From Limnomonas spitsbergensis (Eukaryota > Chlorophyta > Chlorophyceae > Chlamydomonadales), in contig JAYJMM010000041.1 of assembly GCA_037349105.1 (NCBI GenBank), forward strand, positions 9,670,501-9,734,500: a stretch of DNA of 64,000 bases. Reading direction: 5' to 3'. Below, in pieces: positions 9,840 to 23,200 of this stretch; positions within the stretch are counted from its first letter, which is position 1, and every line of letters starts with the position of its first letter. The notes beneath the pieces are model-generated. The model was not told the origin of the DNA, ran no database searches, and saw only the letters and a list, made by a program, of their open reading frames with translations. The position numbers and the translations under genes are program-made.

Positions 9840-12708
9840 TTACATGAACAGCCCGTCAAAGTACTGTTCAAAGTCTTCCTCCGCCGTGGCTATCTCTTGG
9901 GCAGGCTTCTGCTCCCACAAGCTATCATCGCCAGGGAGCACACTGGCCTGCTGCTGCTGCCCTTGTGCCTGCCCAACAGCTGATCCACCAGGCCTTGAGA
10001 ACGGCGGAGCCATGGAATCTGGCTTCCCTGCGGCCAGGCAGGCAGGGAGGCAGGCAGGCAGGTCGGCACTGTATCACTCATCACTTCCTTTGTCTTTCTT
10101 TTCCAGCCTTTTGTCTGCCCCCCGTATCCCCCCTTTTCCTCTTTTTTTCCTGACCCCTGGTGTTTGTTTCGTTTTGTCCTCCCAACCCTTTAGTTAGGCC
10201 CAGACGGCCGAGCCTTTTGAGCAGGGCCCAGAGGTGTCACGTCATTGACTGAATCACTCATATCACTGATACCGTAATCTTCGCTTTCTCAGAGGAAACT
10301 GCGTCCTCCCTGGGGCACACATGCTTCAGGTTACCATTCAAAATGCTCTCCCACAGCATGAAAGTTCGCAACACCGCCGCCCCATCAATTGTGCTCGGTC
10401 CAGATTTACACACCCACGCCCTCACCCACATACCTGGCAGCTCCACCGGATCCAGCGTCTCCCCTGCCGCCACCCGTCTCAAAAGCTCCTCAGCCGCTCT
10501 CAGGTTGGCCCGTTTGGCATGTCGTTCTGGATCTCGATCCTCATCGGATCCAGATCCGTCTCTCCCTCTTCGACGTCCATGAGTGTCCTTGACCGGCTGC
10601 GCCTTTTGGTACTCCTTCTCCCGCTTGTAATTGAGCTTCACGGCGCATGTTGGGCAAATGCGCAGCTTCACCAGGGCCTGCGCGGATGTGACCATGAGCT
10701 TCAGCATTGCAATCATAAGCATGGGGAGCATGGACGCTGTGAGGGTGCATATCGGGTATTTCGAATTGAGTGCGCTAACCACAAAGTGCGAGATAAAGCA
10801 TGATGAAGCACTCCTCTCTCCCTTCAACAAAGTGCGAGATAAAGCATGATGAAGCACTCCTCTCTCCCTTCAACAAAGTGCGAGATAAAGCATGGTGCTC
10901 TTTTGCAGCACTCCTGTCTCCCTTAAACAAAAACGATTGAGCTTGAGAAACAATGTGAGCAATAGAGCACATGAGCTCATGCGTCCGCACCTGCTTCTTT
11001 TGCCCTGCTTCCATGTACGCAAAATTGACTTCGTAGCTGCACAGCCCTGCCTTCTCGTCACAGCCCTTGGTGCCACAAAGGAACTGGCCCTTGCCGGAGA
11101 CCACCTCCTTCTCTGTGCGCCACCTTAGACCTATTGGAAGGGGCGCGATATGTGGTTGAATGGATCCTTACCTTTCGGGAGGAATGGGAATCACAGAGCT
11201 CAAGCAGGCAGCCCAACACAATCAGACAACAGAAAATAAATATTCAGGAGGACACACTGAACCACGACATAAAACTACAGAGCCTGAGGGTCCGGAAAGA
11301 CATTGTGGTCATCTGCGCTCCCTCCTCCACCTGAATACGCGAATTGTGGGTACGAGACCTCAAGGCTACCGTTACATTCCCAGCACTGACCGAGCTTGGA
11401 CTCTTTGAACCTTGACAGGTCAGCGATGCAGTACTCTTTGAACAGGCGCTGGTAGTAACGCCGAGCTAGGCGCACCTGCAACAGAAAGAGCCAGATTTGC
11501 CAGTATTTCCTTTTAGGAATACCCACACCCACACCCACACCCACGCACAGTATCACTCAATCTCCGAAATGCGTTTTCAGTCCAAGAGGTCTCGTCAAGC
11601 TAAGGACCCCTATAAGCGTCCCATGCAGCGTAACAAGGACTGACAACATGAATGCCTCACGAGTGACCGAGGGACATCATTGCCTCACAAGCATGGCGGG
11701 CTACCGGTATGCTTCAAAACCCATGCTGCAACATGTGGAAATTAGAGAGGCTTTACAGAGACATCTAGAGAAATGTCTCAAAGGCCTCTCTAAGTGAAAG
11801 CTTGCTGCGCCCCTGCCTGGGTGGGAGGTGGCATGCTCACCTCCCAAGCGCCACCTGCAGCATCGTCTTGCTCAGTCCTGACAAAGCGGTGCGCACGCTG
11901 GAGCGCAGTCAGGTCCGTGTCCTGCAGCAGGATACAGGCTTTGGGCGTCAATATGCGAGGCATAAATCGGTGGGAACCTGTGAAGCGTTCAGAATTTATT
12001 TTGCCATGGTCCAAAGGTTGGGCTACACACTGATCGTTCAAAAGGCAAAGCATACCCTTGATGGATAATAGTCCCGGGGGCATGCTTGAGATTGGGCATT
12101 TAGGGCAGACCTGTAGAAACTGTTTTGTTAATACCCAAGTGGTTTGCAGAGATCTGTCCCATGCGCCTCCTAAGCACCCAACAAGCTGATACAATTATGA
12201 AATCTTACCCCCCTCTAGAGTATCGGTAGGGTACAATTTTAAGAGTGGAACCGCTCATTTGGATGTCCATGATATTTGAACCCATCATCTCAGCTTCATG
12301 TCCCACATAACGATGTTGGTCAATACCTGCAGCAACCCAGCTGGGTCAGAGCTCTGTGTAGCTGCCTGGCCTCCACCATAGAATGCGACGTAGTCCTGAA
12401 CGCAGCAGCAGAAGCATCAGTAGATGCAGCCAGGACAGGCATGGTCATTGAATAACGTCAGGCACCCTTATGCAACTTAGCTGAGAGCTTTATCACGCAT
12501 GCATGCTCCCTGCTGCTGAGCTCCTACCAAGAAGTAGCACATGTATATCAGCACATGTCAATATATGCATTGTCCTGTTAGACTCCTTCCAAGAGCGACG
12601 TACCTGCATGTAGGCCACATGCCGCTCATGTGCGGAGAGGCTCCTGTAGTATTGCTGCTTTCCCACACTGTCGTATGCGGCACTCTTGGCCTTGTTGAAG
12701 CCGGCCAT
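9840..12708 (-). CDS. FRA10AC1: FRA10AC1 homologue (spliceosome-associated nuclear protein)
   Basis: Minus-strand exons: 12708-12604, 12395-12327, 11921-11841, 11475-11391, 11130-10991, 10677-10434, 10027-9840. All borders are GT-AG and phases join to about 302 codons plus TAA. Landmarks in order: SAHERHVAYMQ-DYVAFYGG, TDLTALQRAHRF, RLARRYYQRLFKEYCIADLS, RFKESKLGLRWRTEKEVV, SGKGQFLCGTKGCDEK, YEVNFAYMEAGQKKQ, ALVKLRICPTCAVKLNYKR, then a charged and Gln-rich tail ending EEDFEQYFDGLFM. Each block aligns with animal and plant FRA10AC1, a protein found with C-complex spliceosomes. The Cx4C...CxxC pairs look like a zinc ribbon. The ATG sits just before the conserved start; an extra upstream exon cannot be excluded because AG precedes the ATG. 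The gene is divergent from NOT1. Confidence 0.9.
10072..10261 (+). mobile_element. 5'-truncated LINE tail with 9-bp target-site duplication
   Basis: ATCACTCAT flanks the insert at 10072-10080 and 10253-10261. The insert (10081-10252) is only a LINE 3' end: a pyrimidine-rich stretch, then CGGCCGAGCCTTTTGAGC, AGGGCCCAGAGGTGT and CACGTCATTGACTGA. The same 3' signature ends the longer LINE at 34795-36345. It sits in the last FRA10AC1 intron, antisense to the gene. Confidence 0.8.
10781..10927 (-). repeat. 46-bp tandem repeat in FRA10AC1 intron
   Basis: ACAAAGTGCGAGATAAAGCA starts at 10781, 10827 and 10873, a 46-bp period, with two near-identical units and a diverged third. It lies in the intron between the exons ending 10991 and starting 10677. 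The copies carry many short open frames that mean nothing. Confidence 0.85.
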
Positions 12709-14230
12709 GGCCTAGGTATGTTAGGGGGAATTAAACCTCGGTGGCTCCTGCCACTGTGAAGGGTGGAATACAGGGGGGAGATATGCAGAGTCATGTCGGG
12801 CAGCGGGCATTGTCGGGCAGCGGACACAACACCACAGGAGCAGTAAAGGTGAATAGGCAGCACCAGAAAGGGAGCTATACAATAATATTGATCGAATACC
12901 AACATATGGCAAGGGATATGGCCGTGAGGAAACGTGGCGGTTCACAAAATTAAGCAAAACGTTTCGCATGAGCTCATGCAACGCCCGTAAAGAACAGCCA
13001 AACTCATGTCCAAGAAGTAAGCTGGACTGGGAATTTGAATCAGGCACTAGGCTCCTAAGAATTCCGCCATGATGCATCACTATTCTTGCTGATGCACGCT
13101 TTTATCCAATCCCTTAGTAGTCTCATGCCCTTGCCTACGATTCCTCCTGCTTGCGAATTTGCAGTCGGGCAACTCAGGAAGGGAGCAAGTGACAACCGGA
13201 TAGGTCCTCACCTAGGTCACCGGCAAGAAGCAGGGAGTGTGGCCCGGTCAGTTGTGCATGTTTCTAGGTAGACATGGAGAGCACTAGAGCAGGGGAGGGC
13301 TCTCGATGTATAGGGGTCAGTTTATTTTTACGGTCTCGGTCCCTCATCGTAAGCCAGACCTAGGTCTTTGGTGTGACATTAGGTATCTATAATTTGGGTT
13401 AGAAGAGGATCCTCACGTCATTTGGCATGGCATGCCATGGAAGCAGTGAGGACGTGAAAATACCTCGGCTACAAATGAACGCGCTCAGCTACTGCCACGT
13501 CACACTTCTCCTTATTTGATCTGGTCTTCGCACGTCATTGACAATTAAAGCAATGCCATGAGAGAAGCTGCACGAACGCTGCGACATAGCGTTGTAACCA
13601 GTTAGTTCTTTCATATAGCTTTTCGGCGGAGGCCTTCTTGTTGTCCTAGAAGGCCTGGTCTGACGACGAGTACATTGGATTCGCTTAGTTTCGTAGAGGA
13701 CTAAGTACCAGGTGAGGAAGGTTAAATCCCTAGGTACTTTTGGGGGTAGGAAATGTGGTCCATGTTAGCGCGAAAAGCGCAATCCTGCATGGAGGACTTG
13801 CCATCTCTCCCGGAGCCCTGCCTCCACCACGTGCATCCCATCATTTGATCACAACGAATACCAGAATCGATGTGTCCACCAGTTGTCATGGCTGTTAAAC
13901 CAGGGGTGGATGACGGATTAAGGCGTCGACTCCCTGTCTCTGTGCCCCCCCTCCCCCCTCCCTCAAGTTCACCAGTCTGTCACACAGTCGAGACAGCCGA
14001 ATCATTCTTCATTTTGAAAGTTCATTGTTTACCTCCGGTCGATGGGTCTATCCTTGGACCGCAGCATGCTCCTGTTCCCCAAACATACTCCAGTCTTTCG
14101 GATGATGTCTCTGCTTGGCCCACTGCCCTAATCTGCTTGAGCCAGCACTGCTCCCTACTAAGCTCTTTCTACCTAATCTACTCAGCCACCCCATCGTCTG
14201 TGCCAACCCTATTCCAACGAATTTCCAGGT
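12709..14230. other. Divergent promoter region between FRA10AC1 and NOT1
   Basis: No splice-bounded exon with a family motif was found on either strand, in particular no segment resembling the animal NOT1 N-terminus. An AG immediately before the NOT1 ATG (14227-14228) leaves room for a 5' UTR intron. A dispersed repeat copy lies at 13153-13260. Confidence 0.5.
13153..13260 (+). repeat. Dispersed repeat, copy 1
   Basis: AACTCAGGAAGGGAGCAAGT, AACCGGATAGGTCCT and ACCGGCAAGAAGCAGGGAGT recur, diverged, at 17930-18035 in NOT1 intron 5 (AACTCAGGAATAGAGTGAGT, AACCGGACATGTCCT, ACCGGCAAGGAGTAGGGAGT). Family unknown. Confidence 0.6.
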
Positions 14231-17200
14231 ATGGCATCCCCAAGCCTCCCCACGGACAAGCTCGTGCTCTTCCTGCGAGAGCTGGGCCCCAGCTGCACCT
14301 CAGATGAAGACTCCTTCCGTGGTGTCGTTCGCCAATGCCCGCACGTCACGGAGCAAACCGTCGCGGAAATCCTCGGCCTGCTAGCCAAGTCACCCGCTCC
14401 TACCAGTAGCGATGCCCAGAAGCAGATCTCTGGTGGAGCTACTGCCGAGAATTTGTCCCGATGGAACATCCCCGTGATCGTCGACGTGCTGAAGCAGGCG
14501 AAGTCGGATCTCGACTGGGGCATAGTGGCCGAGCAGCTCGACCACGACGACTTCGGCGTGCTCGACCCGCAGGGCTTCGCGCTCATGATCGCAGCATACA
14601 AGCGCGGCTCAGGAGGCGAGCAGCCCCCGTTTCAATCTATCGCTGGGAGGCCTTGGCGGAACGTGCAGGTAACTTACAACCGGAGCAACCCATGTTATGT
14701 GCATATGCTTTGTTGTCTCAGGGAGGTGTGAACCCTAGTCTAGACTTCTGGGGCGAGTATCACAAGGGCTGGCAAGGCGCACGTGCTGTTTAGCCATGGA
14801 ACCTGAATGCACATGCAAGGCTTCAAAAGTGGCCATGGCATTGCGAGCATAGGCATGATTTTGCATGGTGCTGAAGGACCAGATTTGCATGGGATTGGAG
14901 ATGCATTGAACTTCATGCATCTGGCCCCAGGCATGGGTATATGGATGAGGCCTGGCATTTCTAGGCCCTGTCTTCATGGGTTGGAGCATGGTTGCATGGA
15001 AACAGCACTGCTGCAGCTTCTTCTGCACACTGACAGTTGGCTCTAACACCCAATGCTTCAATTCAAAGCCTTAAATTAAAATGGGCAGGTGCATGCAATC
15101 CTCCACATCCAGCATGGCAGAATCAAAACACTAACGAAATAGATAGGTCCAGCAGGCGCTTCCGCTGCGTCCACTCATGCCAAGCATTTGACTGTGCCCA
15201 TGCATGCCCAGGGACCAGAGTCCCCCATCTGTCCAGAAACCTAAGACAAATGTGTGAACAAAAGTCTGCAATTTTCTATCCTCACAGGGCCAGCTGTCGC
15301 TGCTACTGTATGCCACCGCCGCACCTCCGGACGTGTACACATTTGAGGGCGTGCAGAGGAAGAAGCTACCACCCGTCCAGGGCTTGCTGGATGGCCGGTC
15401 ACCGTACGGGACCCCCAACCAGGCGTGGCTTTGCCGGGATCTGCTGGAGGTGCTCTGCTGCCATACTGAGACTGGCCACTTCTCGTCCGTGAGGCAGATC
15501 CTGGAGCTGCCGGCAAAAACATGCCCGGAGGTGAGCATTCGCAGTGACTACAATACAAATGAGTGCATGACATACCGTATCGGGAACAAAAGTATTAAAC
15601 ATCTCCCCCCAAGACACAAGTTATTATTTTGTTTACGGGGGTAGAGACCTTGGCCGAGATCTTTGCAGATGGGCCTCTGGCTTGACCTGTGCAGAGTGCT
15701 TGGCTGGGATGGGAGGTTGTGATCTTGGTAGCGGTTTGGGGTGTTGGGGCCTAGAGCCCTGGCCCATAGGGCATTAGGTGCCTGAGCTGAGGGACCTAGG
15801 ACCTGAGCCTGGGAACCTTGGATATGCCTGAGACATGGAGACTGAAGGACAGTGGGTCCCAAGCATTGAAGCCTTGAGCTTTGCAGATGCCATACTTAGG
15901 ATAGGGCCAGTGCGCAGTGTTGGGACAAGCCCTCAAGCCCTGTTCAGGCGGAAGCAGGGAGGTAGATGTACGTTAAGTATGTGGGCCTGAGTGAAGGCTG
16001 ACCAAGGGCTGCACCTTACTCCTCTTACGGTGTTTGAAGGCCAAAGCTCAAACAAATGCCAGCGGGTTTCTCCCCTCTGCCTCCTCCAAGTCCTTTGGAC
16101 TGTTCCCCGCCGCTTGGTCCCCGCCTCCAAAAAAAAGCCACTATCATTTTGCGATTCGCCCCCCTCCCCCCACGCACAACACGATTTTGGTGAAATTGTC
16201 TTTTTCGTGTCTGCCTGCAGGTCCTGCTGCTTGGCTTTGCCTCTGTGCCTGCAGAGTGGGGCCTGCTGCCTCGTGAGGTGTTTGGCGCGCTATTCCCCAT
16301 GTTCCTCGACAACAGCAACCCCAACAGCAGCACGGTGATGCGCACCCTCTGGTCAATCAACCAGGTACTAGATCCGGGGGGGCAGGTGTGCTTGGGAGTG
16401 GGCAGTGCAGGGGTGGAGGGATCTGATGGTCAGGTTTGAGTTGAAGTGGCGAAGGACACTATGGGTGTCGGGGTGTTAAGGTATGGGTGTCAGGGTGTGG
16501 GTGTCAGGGTGTTAAGGTATGGGTGTCAGGGTGTGGGTGTCAGGGTGTTAAGGTATGGGTGTCAGGGTGTTAAGGTATGGGTGTCAGGGTGTTAAGGTAT
16601 GGGTGTCAGGGTGTGGGTGTGGACAGGGGCAGGGGGAGGTAGGGTGGCAGGGAGGATGCAGGTAAGGCGCATCAAAGAGCAGGCAAGCAGGACAAGGGAA
16701 GGGCTAAAGTTGGGCCAGAATGGTGAGGCCAAGGGAGGATGAGAGGGTCCCTGGAACAGATTTCCCAATTATGACCCAAAACCACCAGCCGGCATCAGAT
16801 GTGCCCAGTGTGGCCTTGAGTAACACCCTGACACCCACACCCTGACACCCATACCTTAACACCCTGACACCCATACCTCAACACCCTGACACCCACACCC
16901 TGACACCCATACCTTAACACCCTGACACCCATACCTTAACACCCTGACACCCATACCTTAACACCCTGACACCCATACCTTAACACCCTGACACCCATAC
17001 CTTAACACCCTGGCACCCATACCTTAACACCCTGACACCCATACCTTAACACCCTGACACCCACACCCTGACACCCATACCTTAACACCCTGACACCCAT
17101 ACCTTAACACCCTGAGACCCATACCTTAACACCCTGACACCCACACCCTGACACCCATACCTTAACACCCTGACACCCACACCCTGACACCCATACCTTA

Positions 17201-20200
17201 ACACCCTGACACCCACACCCTGACACCCATACCTTAACACCCTGACACCCATACCTTAGCACCCTGACACCCACACCCTGACACCCTGACACCCACACCC
17301 TGACACCCATACCTTAACACCCTGACACCCACACCTCCCACCCGTTTTGCAGGGCCTGGTGATTGAGATCCTGGTTGAGTACTACTCTCAGGACGCGGCT
17401 CACATCAGCCGGGTGCTGGCTCTGAGCCAGGAGCTGCAGGGGCTGGACGCGGTGCTGGGTTCCACACCGTACCCCTTTTCGCTGGAGCTGGCCTGCGCTG
17501 CCTCACGCCGCGAGCTGCTCAGCCTGGACAAGTGGCTCATGGACCACATGGCGCGCGATGCAGCGGCCTTCCTGCCGGCTTTGCTGAGGTTCTTGGACTC
17601 CAAAACGCAGGTGTGCTACATGCTCCTAGTTTAGGATCCGTGCACCCCACCCCTCCCTCCTCCTTGCTCATCCACCGCCTCCCTCCCATGCACCTCCCTC
17701 CCCCCTCCTTTGTCCAGATGCACCTGGATGGAGTAACACCCGTGCACAAGGTGACCCTGTCCAAAGAGGCGGTGTGCTCTATCCTGCGGGTGCTCCATCA
17801 GAGCCTCGTGGCAGGCGCAGTACCGAGTGAGGTGATGCAGGACCTGCAGAGGGTGCAGAAGCAGGCCGCCACGCTGCTCCCAGCAGCCACGCAGGTGTGT
17901 ATGTGTGTATGTCCATTATGCAAGCTTAGGGTTTGCAGGGTAACTCAGGAATAGAGTGAGTAATAACCGGACATGTCCTTAGTCCTTACTTATTTTACCG
18001 GCAAGGAGTAGGGAGTGTGTCCTGGCTGCTACACAAGTGTGTGTGTGTGTTGTGTCCAAGGTGCAAGCTTAGGGTTTGCAAAATGTGAGGGGCCTGAAGG
18101 AGTTATTAAGACGTATGGCCCACTGCGAGAGCACGAGGTAGGGAAGACATGGACCTGCTTGTGTAAGGCCGTGGACCTGCTTGTGTAAGGTCCTTGCATT
18201 GGACGTTCCCCATGCTGTTATGCACATTTCCCTTATCTAGCAATATGTCCCAGCAGCAGCATTGATCACCGCTGATGCCGCCATCAGGCTGTCAGATCTC
18301 CTATTCGTACCAGTGGTTGACCGCAATAGTTGAGCCCAGCCGCATTGCATTCTTGTAGCTGCTCCTGTGACATGCATTACGAAGGTTTACCTTCACGCCC
18401 AGACCGCAAATCCTGACACCTAGCCTTTCCTGTTCTCCCTCGTGGCAGGGCTCTGAAAAGTTTGCAAGCGACGTGGAGGCCGAAGCAAACACGTACTTCC
18501 AGGTGTGATGCCAGGTTGGGTACACTGTCATGTATTTGATGATCAGGGTTTGGCCTTAGGATAGAAGATTTGATGAGGTGGGGTGCCCCTATACAGTGCA
18601 TTCTGCCTTTGCGTTGTAACGAAACGAAACGGCTCAGGCAGCTTGTGCAAGCCAAAGACCAGGCATATATTGCTGCCTGAGACAATGAAGCTATCTATTA
18701 GGTTTTCCTAGTCTTCTTGATTCTGGTGTTCGACCTAAGATCTCACATACCCTTTGTTTACTGCCTAACAACCACCAACGCCTTTTCATTATCATTCTGC
18801 TGAATGCAAGATCTGAACATCTGCAGGCCATTTACAGCGGCCAGCGCTCTGTGGAGGACGTCATTGCGATGCTGCATCGGTTCCGTCACAGCGAGCTGCC
18901 TCGCGAGCAGGAGGTGTTTGCCCGCATGGTGCACAACCTGTTGAATGAGTTCAAGTTCTTCTCCAGGTACCCGGACAAGGTGAGTGAGGCTTGGGAGGGA
19001 GGGACAGCAGGGGATGGCTGCTTGGGAGGGAGGGACAGCAGGGGATGGCTGCTTGGGCAAAGTGTGTGGCTGGGAATTGAGGGGGGCGGAGGTGAGGAGG
19101 ACTAGTGGGACAGTTCGACGGACTCGCCACCGCGCCGAGCGACACCTTCGGAGTTATCGTTTTACTTCCATGCACTGTGGGTGCAGACAGATTTCAATGT
19201 TTTGGTAATTCTTGTGGCCGCGACACAATCCAGTGGGCAATTATTTTCATCGTAGGGCAGTAAATTAAACACATCAATTTGATAATTCAAGAACTAACGA
19301 GCTTTGATAATATTGGCATTGGTCTGCACCTATGGCACTGTGTCCTTCTTGTGTCCAGCAGCTGTGTTGAATCAGGATGATGTGGCCTTATTCAATATTT
19401 AAAATGTTTGTTATTACTTCCCTGGGCAATGTTACCTTGTCCCCCCCCATCCCCCTCAGGCGCTCCACCTGACGCTGTCCTTCTAGGTTCCTAGTTCAGC
19501 AGCAGCTGGTTTGTCCATCATTTCCAGCATTACGTCTCCGGGGAAATGTTACCCTGTCCCCTCCCCCTCCCCCCCCCTCCCTCCACAGGAGCTCCACCTG
19601 ACTGCCCAGCTGTTTGGGTCGCTGGTTCAGCAGCAGCTGGTGTCGTCCATCACGCTGGGCATTGCGCTGCGCCATGTGCTGGATGCGCTGCGCAAGCCGG
19701 CCGGCTCCAACATGTTCACGTTTGGGTTGGACGCGCTGCGCCAGTTTGGGACGAGCCTGGGCCAGCTCCAGGCCTTCTGCACACAGCTAGTGCAGGTGAG
19801 GGCATGACCCCTGATAGGCACGTCCATGCCGTGAATCATCTTGATGAGCAGTAGTTTTCGAAATCGAGCAAATACCGGTATTCGAATATTCCATTTGGAT
19901 TCTATTTCACGGGCGTGCATGCGTGCAAGGCGAGGCAAGGTGGGCTGAATCGGTGGTGACTTGTGAAGGTGGTACGGGCAGCCAAGGCCCTAGGCCCTTG
20001 GCCCAAGTGGCAGGCCCTAGGCCCAAGGCTGCCTACCAGGGCCTGCCTCCACTTTTGCACCACCCACTGAGACTGGATCTGTGCGTAGATTCAGAGTGTC
20101 GAGTGAGACTGGATCTTGGGCAAGGAGGGAGACCCTGAGCTGCTCAACTGTCGCACCTCACACTGTGCAGATTCCGAGCCTCAAGGAAGCGGACATCGAG

Positions 20201-23200
20201 CTATTCCAGCATGCACAGGGGGTGATCATTGAGGTGGCCGGTGGTGGTGGCGGCGTGGGGGGCGGCAGCGGTGTCAGTGGACCTCCTGGGGATCTTCAGG
20301 TGTGTTCTCACCCGACGAGAATAACGCTGAGCCCTTCTGTTATGTGCCTGTATGGCAGTATGGTATGTCCACTCTGTTCTGCATCCCGACATGCACCTGC
20401 ACCTGTCCCCTGAGGGTGCTCTAGCTTAAGTGTATGCTCACCCTGGCCAAAGGAAGCAACCTTGATTGGCCTTGACTGACAGTTCGGCCCCCATGCCGGC
20501 CCTGGCTCTCTGTTATGGCCAAATAGTAGCGAACGCCCCCCATGCTTCATTCAACATAGGCATTCAATTCCAAGCACCCACGGCGCATTCCCTTATCTTC
20601 TTGTGACGTGTCTCCCCCCCCTACTTAATCCTTCTGCTGCCCAGGTGAACGTGAAGCTGGACAGCATCCCCTTCCTGGGGACCCCCGTCAGCCCACATAG
20701 CGGTAACGCAGAGCCGCGGCAGCTGTTTGCTGCGCCCCTCGAGGTAGCTGCAGCTGGCGCCACAACCGTCCCCAAGGACGGCCTTGCAGGCATGACTGCA
20801 GCCAATGCAGCAGCAGCAGCTGGTGCCGCTAAGGCCGCGGCTTCGGTTGCCGCGCTGACCCTTGGGCAGCAGCTGCAGCAGCTGTCAGGCGTAGGGGCAC
20901 CGGGAGCGCTGCCGCCTCTCGGCCCCTCCGCAGCAGCAGGCGTCGCTGCCGTTGCAGGTCCCCCGAGGGGCACAGTGCCCCTGGGTCCTTCACACCGGAT
21001 CGACACAAGTGTGGACCTGGAGGATAAGGAGGACAATGACCTGGCGGCTGCAATGGCCGCTCAGGTGGCGAGCTCTTCGCTGCAGCCGGCCAATGCACGG
21101 GATGCACCTTCCCTGGCGGCGCAGGTCAATACGGAGTCGCTGGAGTCGGCGGCAGAGAAGTTCAAGGACTTTATAGTGCCGCCGCCATCAGCAATGGTAC
21201 GCCCTACAAATGTGCTCTGCCTTTTGGACGTGGTGATGTGCCTGTCCTTTAGGAAAATGAATTGTTGATGCAGTGGTTTTTTGAGAAAGTGTATCGGTAC
21301 AAATACAAATGTGAGTGGGGAAAAAGCTCTTGGTAAATAATTCGGCTAGATTTCCCATGGTGAGGGAACATACAATGTGTTTTGTCTCAGGTGCATGAGG
21401 ATGCTGTCCTGTCCTGCATGTACCCCAGCCTTTCATTATGACACCTGTACTTGCTGCACCCCTAGCTAAGCAATGACTACCGTACATTTTAGACACATTT
21501 ACATGGATTTGAAAACGAGCCTTTTGTCTTGAGGTCTTCGGTAGCAAATCAGCCTGCATGTTTGGATGGACCTGGGCCAGTCCGCCAGTCAGATGCCTCC
21601 ATGAATGTGGCCTGGCTTCCGACAATTGTTTGGGATGGATCGGGAGGAAGTGTAGGTGTACGGTACAAATGCAATGATATCGTTTGTTGGATTGCCGCTT
21701 TTTACGCGATCAGACGAATTTGATGACCTGAACCACCAAACCAACGTGTCAACAAATCATTGTTTGCTGCTACAGCAGTCTGATAACTTTTAATGGATCT
21801 TTACTGTTTGATGATCTTGACACGTTCCGCTGCCCCAAGCCCTATGATAGCTGGTTCACTTTGAACTGTCCTGCCTCTCCCTTCCTGCTTGCAACACGGC
21901 AGCAACCTGCGACAGAATCCTCCTCAGCAGAAATCCCATGGTCTTCTTCCCAGATCCACTCTCAGATGCCCAATAGCATATCCCGGTTCCGTTGCCGAAT
22001 TTGATATTCCCCCTCCTCCTGACAGGACCGCATTCACTTCCTGATCAACAATATGACACTTGCCAACGTGGACACCAAGGTTGGGGACCTTAAGGCCAAG
22101 GTGAGGGACAGGCTCAAGCAAATATCAGTGGCACGGGCATGCAGCAGTTTCGAATAGGATCTAGATCTTTATACTGCTAGATCTGTACCCGGTCTGTTTC
22201 CTCAGACCCAATGATACATTGCCATTATCTCAACAGCTGCCACCTCGTCAACTGCATTGTAGGCCATCGCGTCACCTCTTCGCCGGCCAGTTCCTTCGAT
22301 GCCATATCTTGATTTCCCTTGCCATGCACACCCTGCCTCACGGCTTAACAGGTCTTCCCGGACTACCTGGCTTGGTTCGCCAACTACCTCGTGGTCAAGC
22401 GCGCGGCACAGGAGGCAAACTACCACACGCTGTATGTGGCCCTCTGCGACAAGATGGCTGACAAGTATGTGATCAAGGGCCTACGGGGGCATACAACATT
22501 GCGATACATAGATCACGATAGTAAGGGATTTGACACGATGTTACTTCATATGCCTTATAATCCACTATTCAGGGTCCCTGGATTTGGTCACTTCAGGGCC
22601 CCTGTAATCAGGTCCGTGATCATCTAGGCATTGCCTGGATCACCCAAATGATCTATTCCAGGATCATCCAAATCATCCAGCGATCAACACACGGTGGCCT
22701 TAAAAGAACGGCGGCCCTAAGATGCCTGAACACATTGGCATACAAAATGCGACCTGTTCCCTGCAGTCATGGCAAAAGCACGGTCATTCAAATAGTGTTT
22801 CGAAATGTGGCCAAGCGAATCCAAACTCTGTTGGCTGCAACCCCCCTGACATCAATTGATTTCCCCCCTCGATTTCCCACCTGATTTATTTTCCCCCTCT
22901 CGTGGCAGGGAGTTGTACAGCCTGCTAATCAAGACGACCTTGTACTACGTCAAGATCCTGCTGTACAGGTAAGGCACATCTAGATCCCAATAGTGCTTGA
23001 CAGCAATTGTGTTCATGTTTGCTGCCATTGTTTCCCGTTGGCCAGAGAAAGCCGCAGACCAGAGCTTGCAATATGCACCAACCTGATGACCCTCTGATTT
23101 TTCTTTGATATTTCTTCGCAGCGAGCGCACGGTCAAGGAGTCTAATGACCGCGCCTTGCTCAAGAACCTGGGTGTGTGGCTGGGCCTGCTCACCTTCGCC

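Noticed and set aside
10258..10857. 199-codon minus-strand frame as a single-exon gene
   Set aside because: Only 10677-10434 is exon 6 of FRA10AC1; the rest is intron, 46-bp tandem repeat and LINE-flanking sequence read through by chance.
13870..14307. 145-codon frame overlapping the start of NOT1
   Set aside because: Different frame from the NOT1 exon, low-complexity Pro/Ser start and no resemblance to NOT1 N-termini.
16463..17335. CRISPR-like array
   Set aside because: Units are contiguous 22-36-bp minisatellite repeats without unique spacers, and the genome is eukaryotic.
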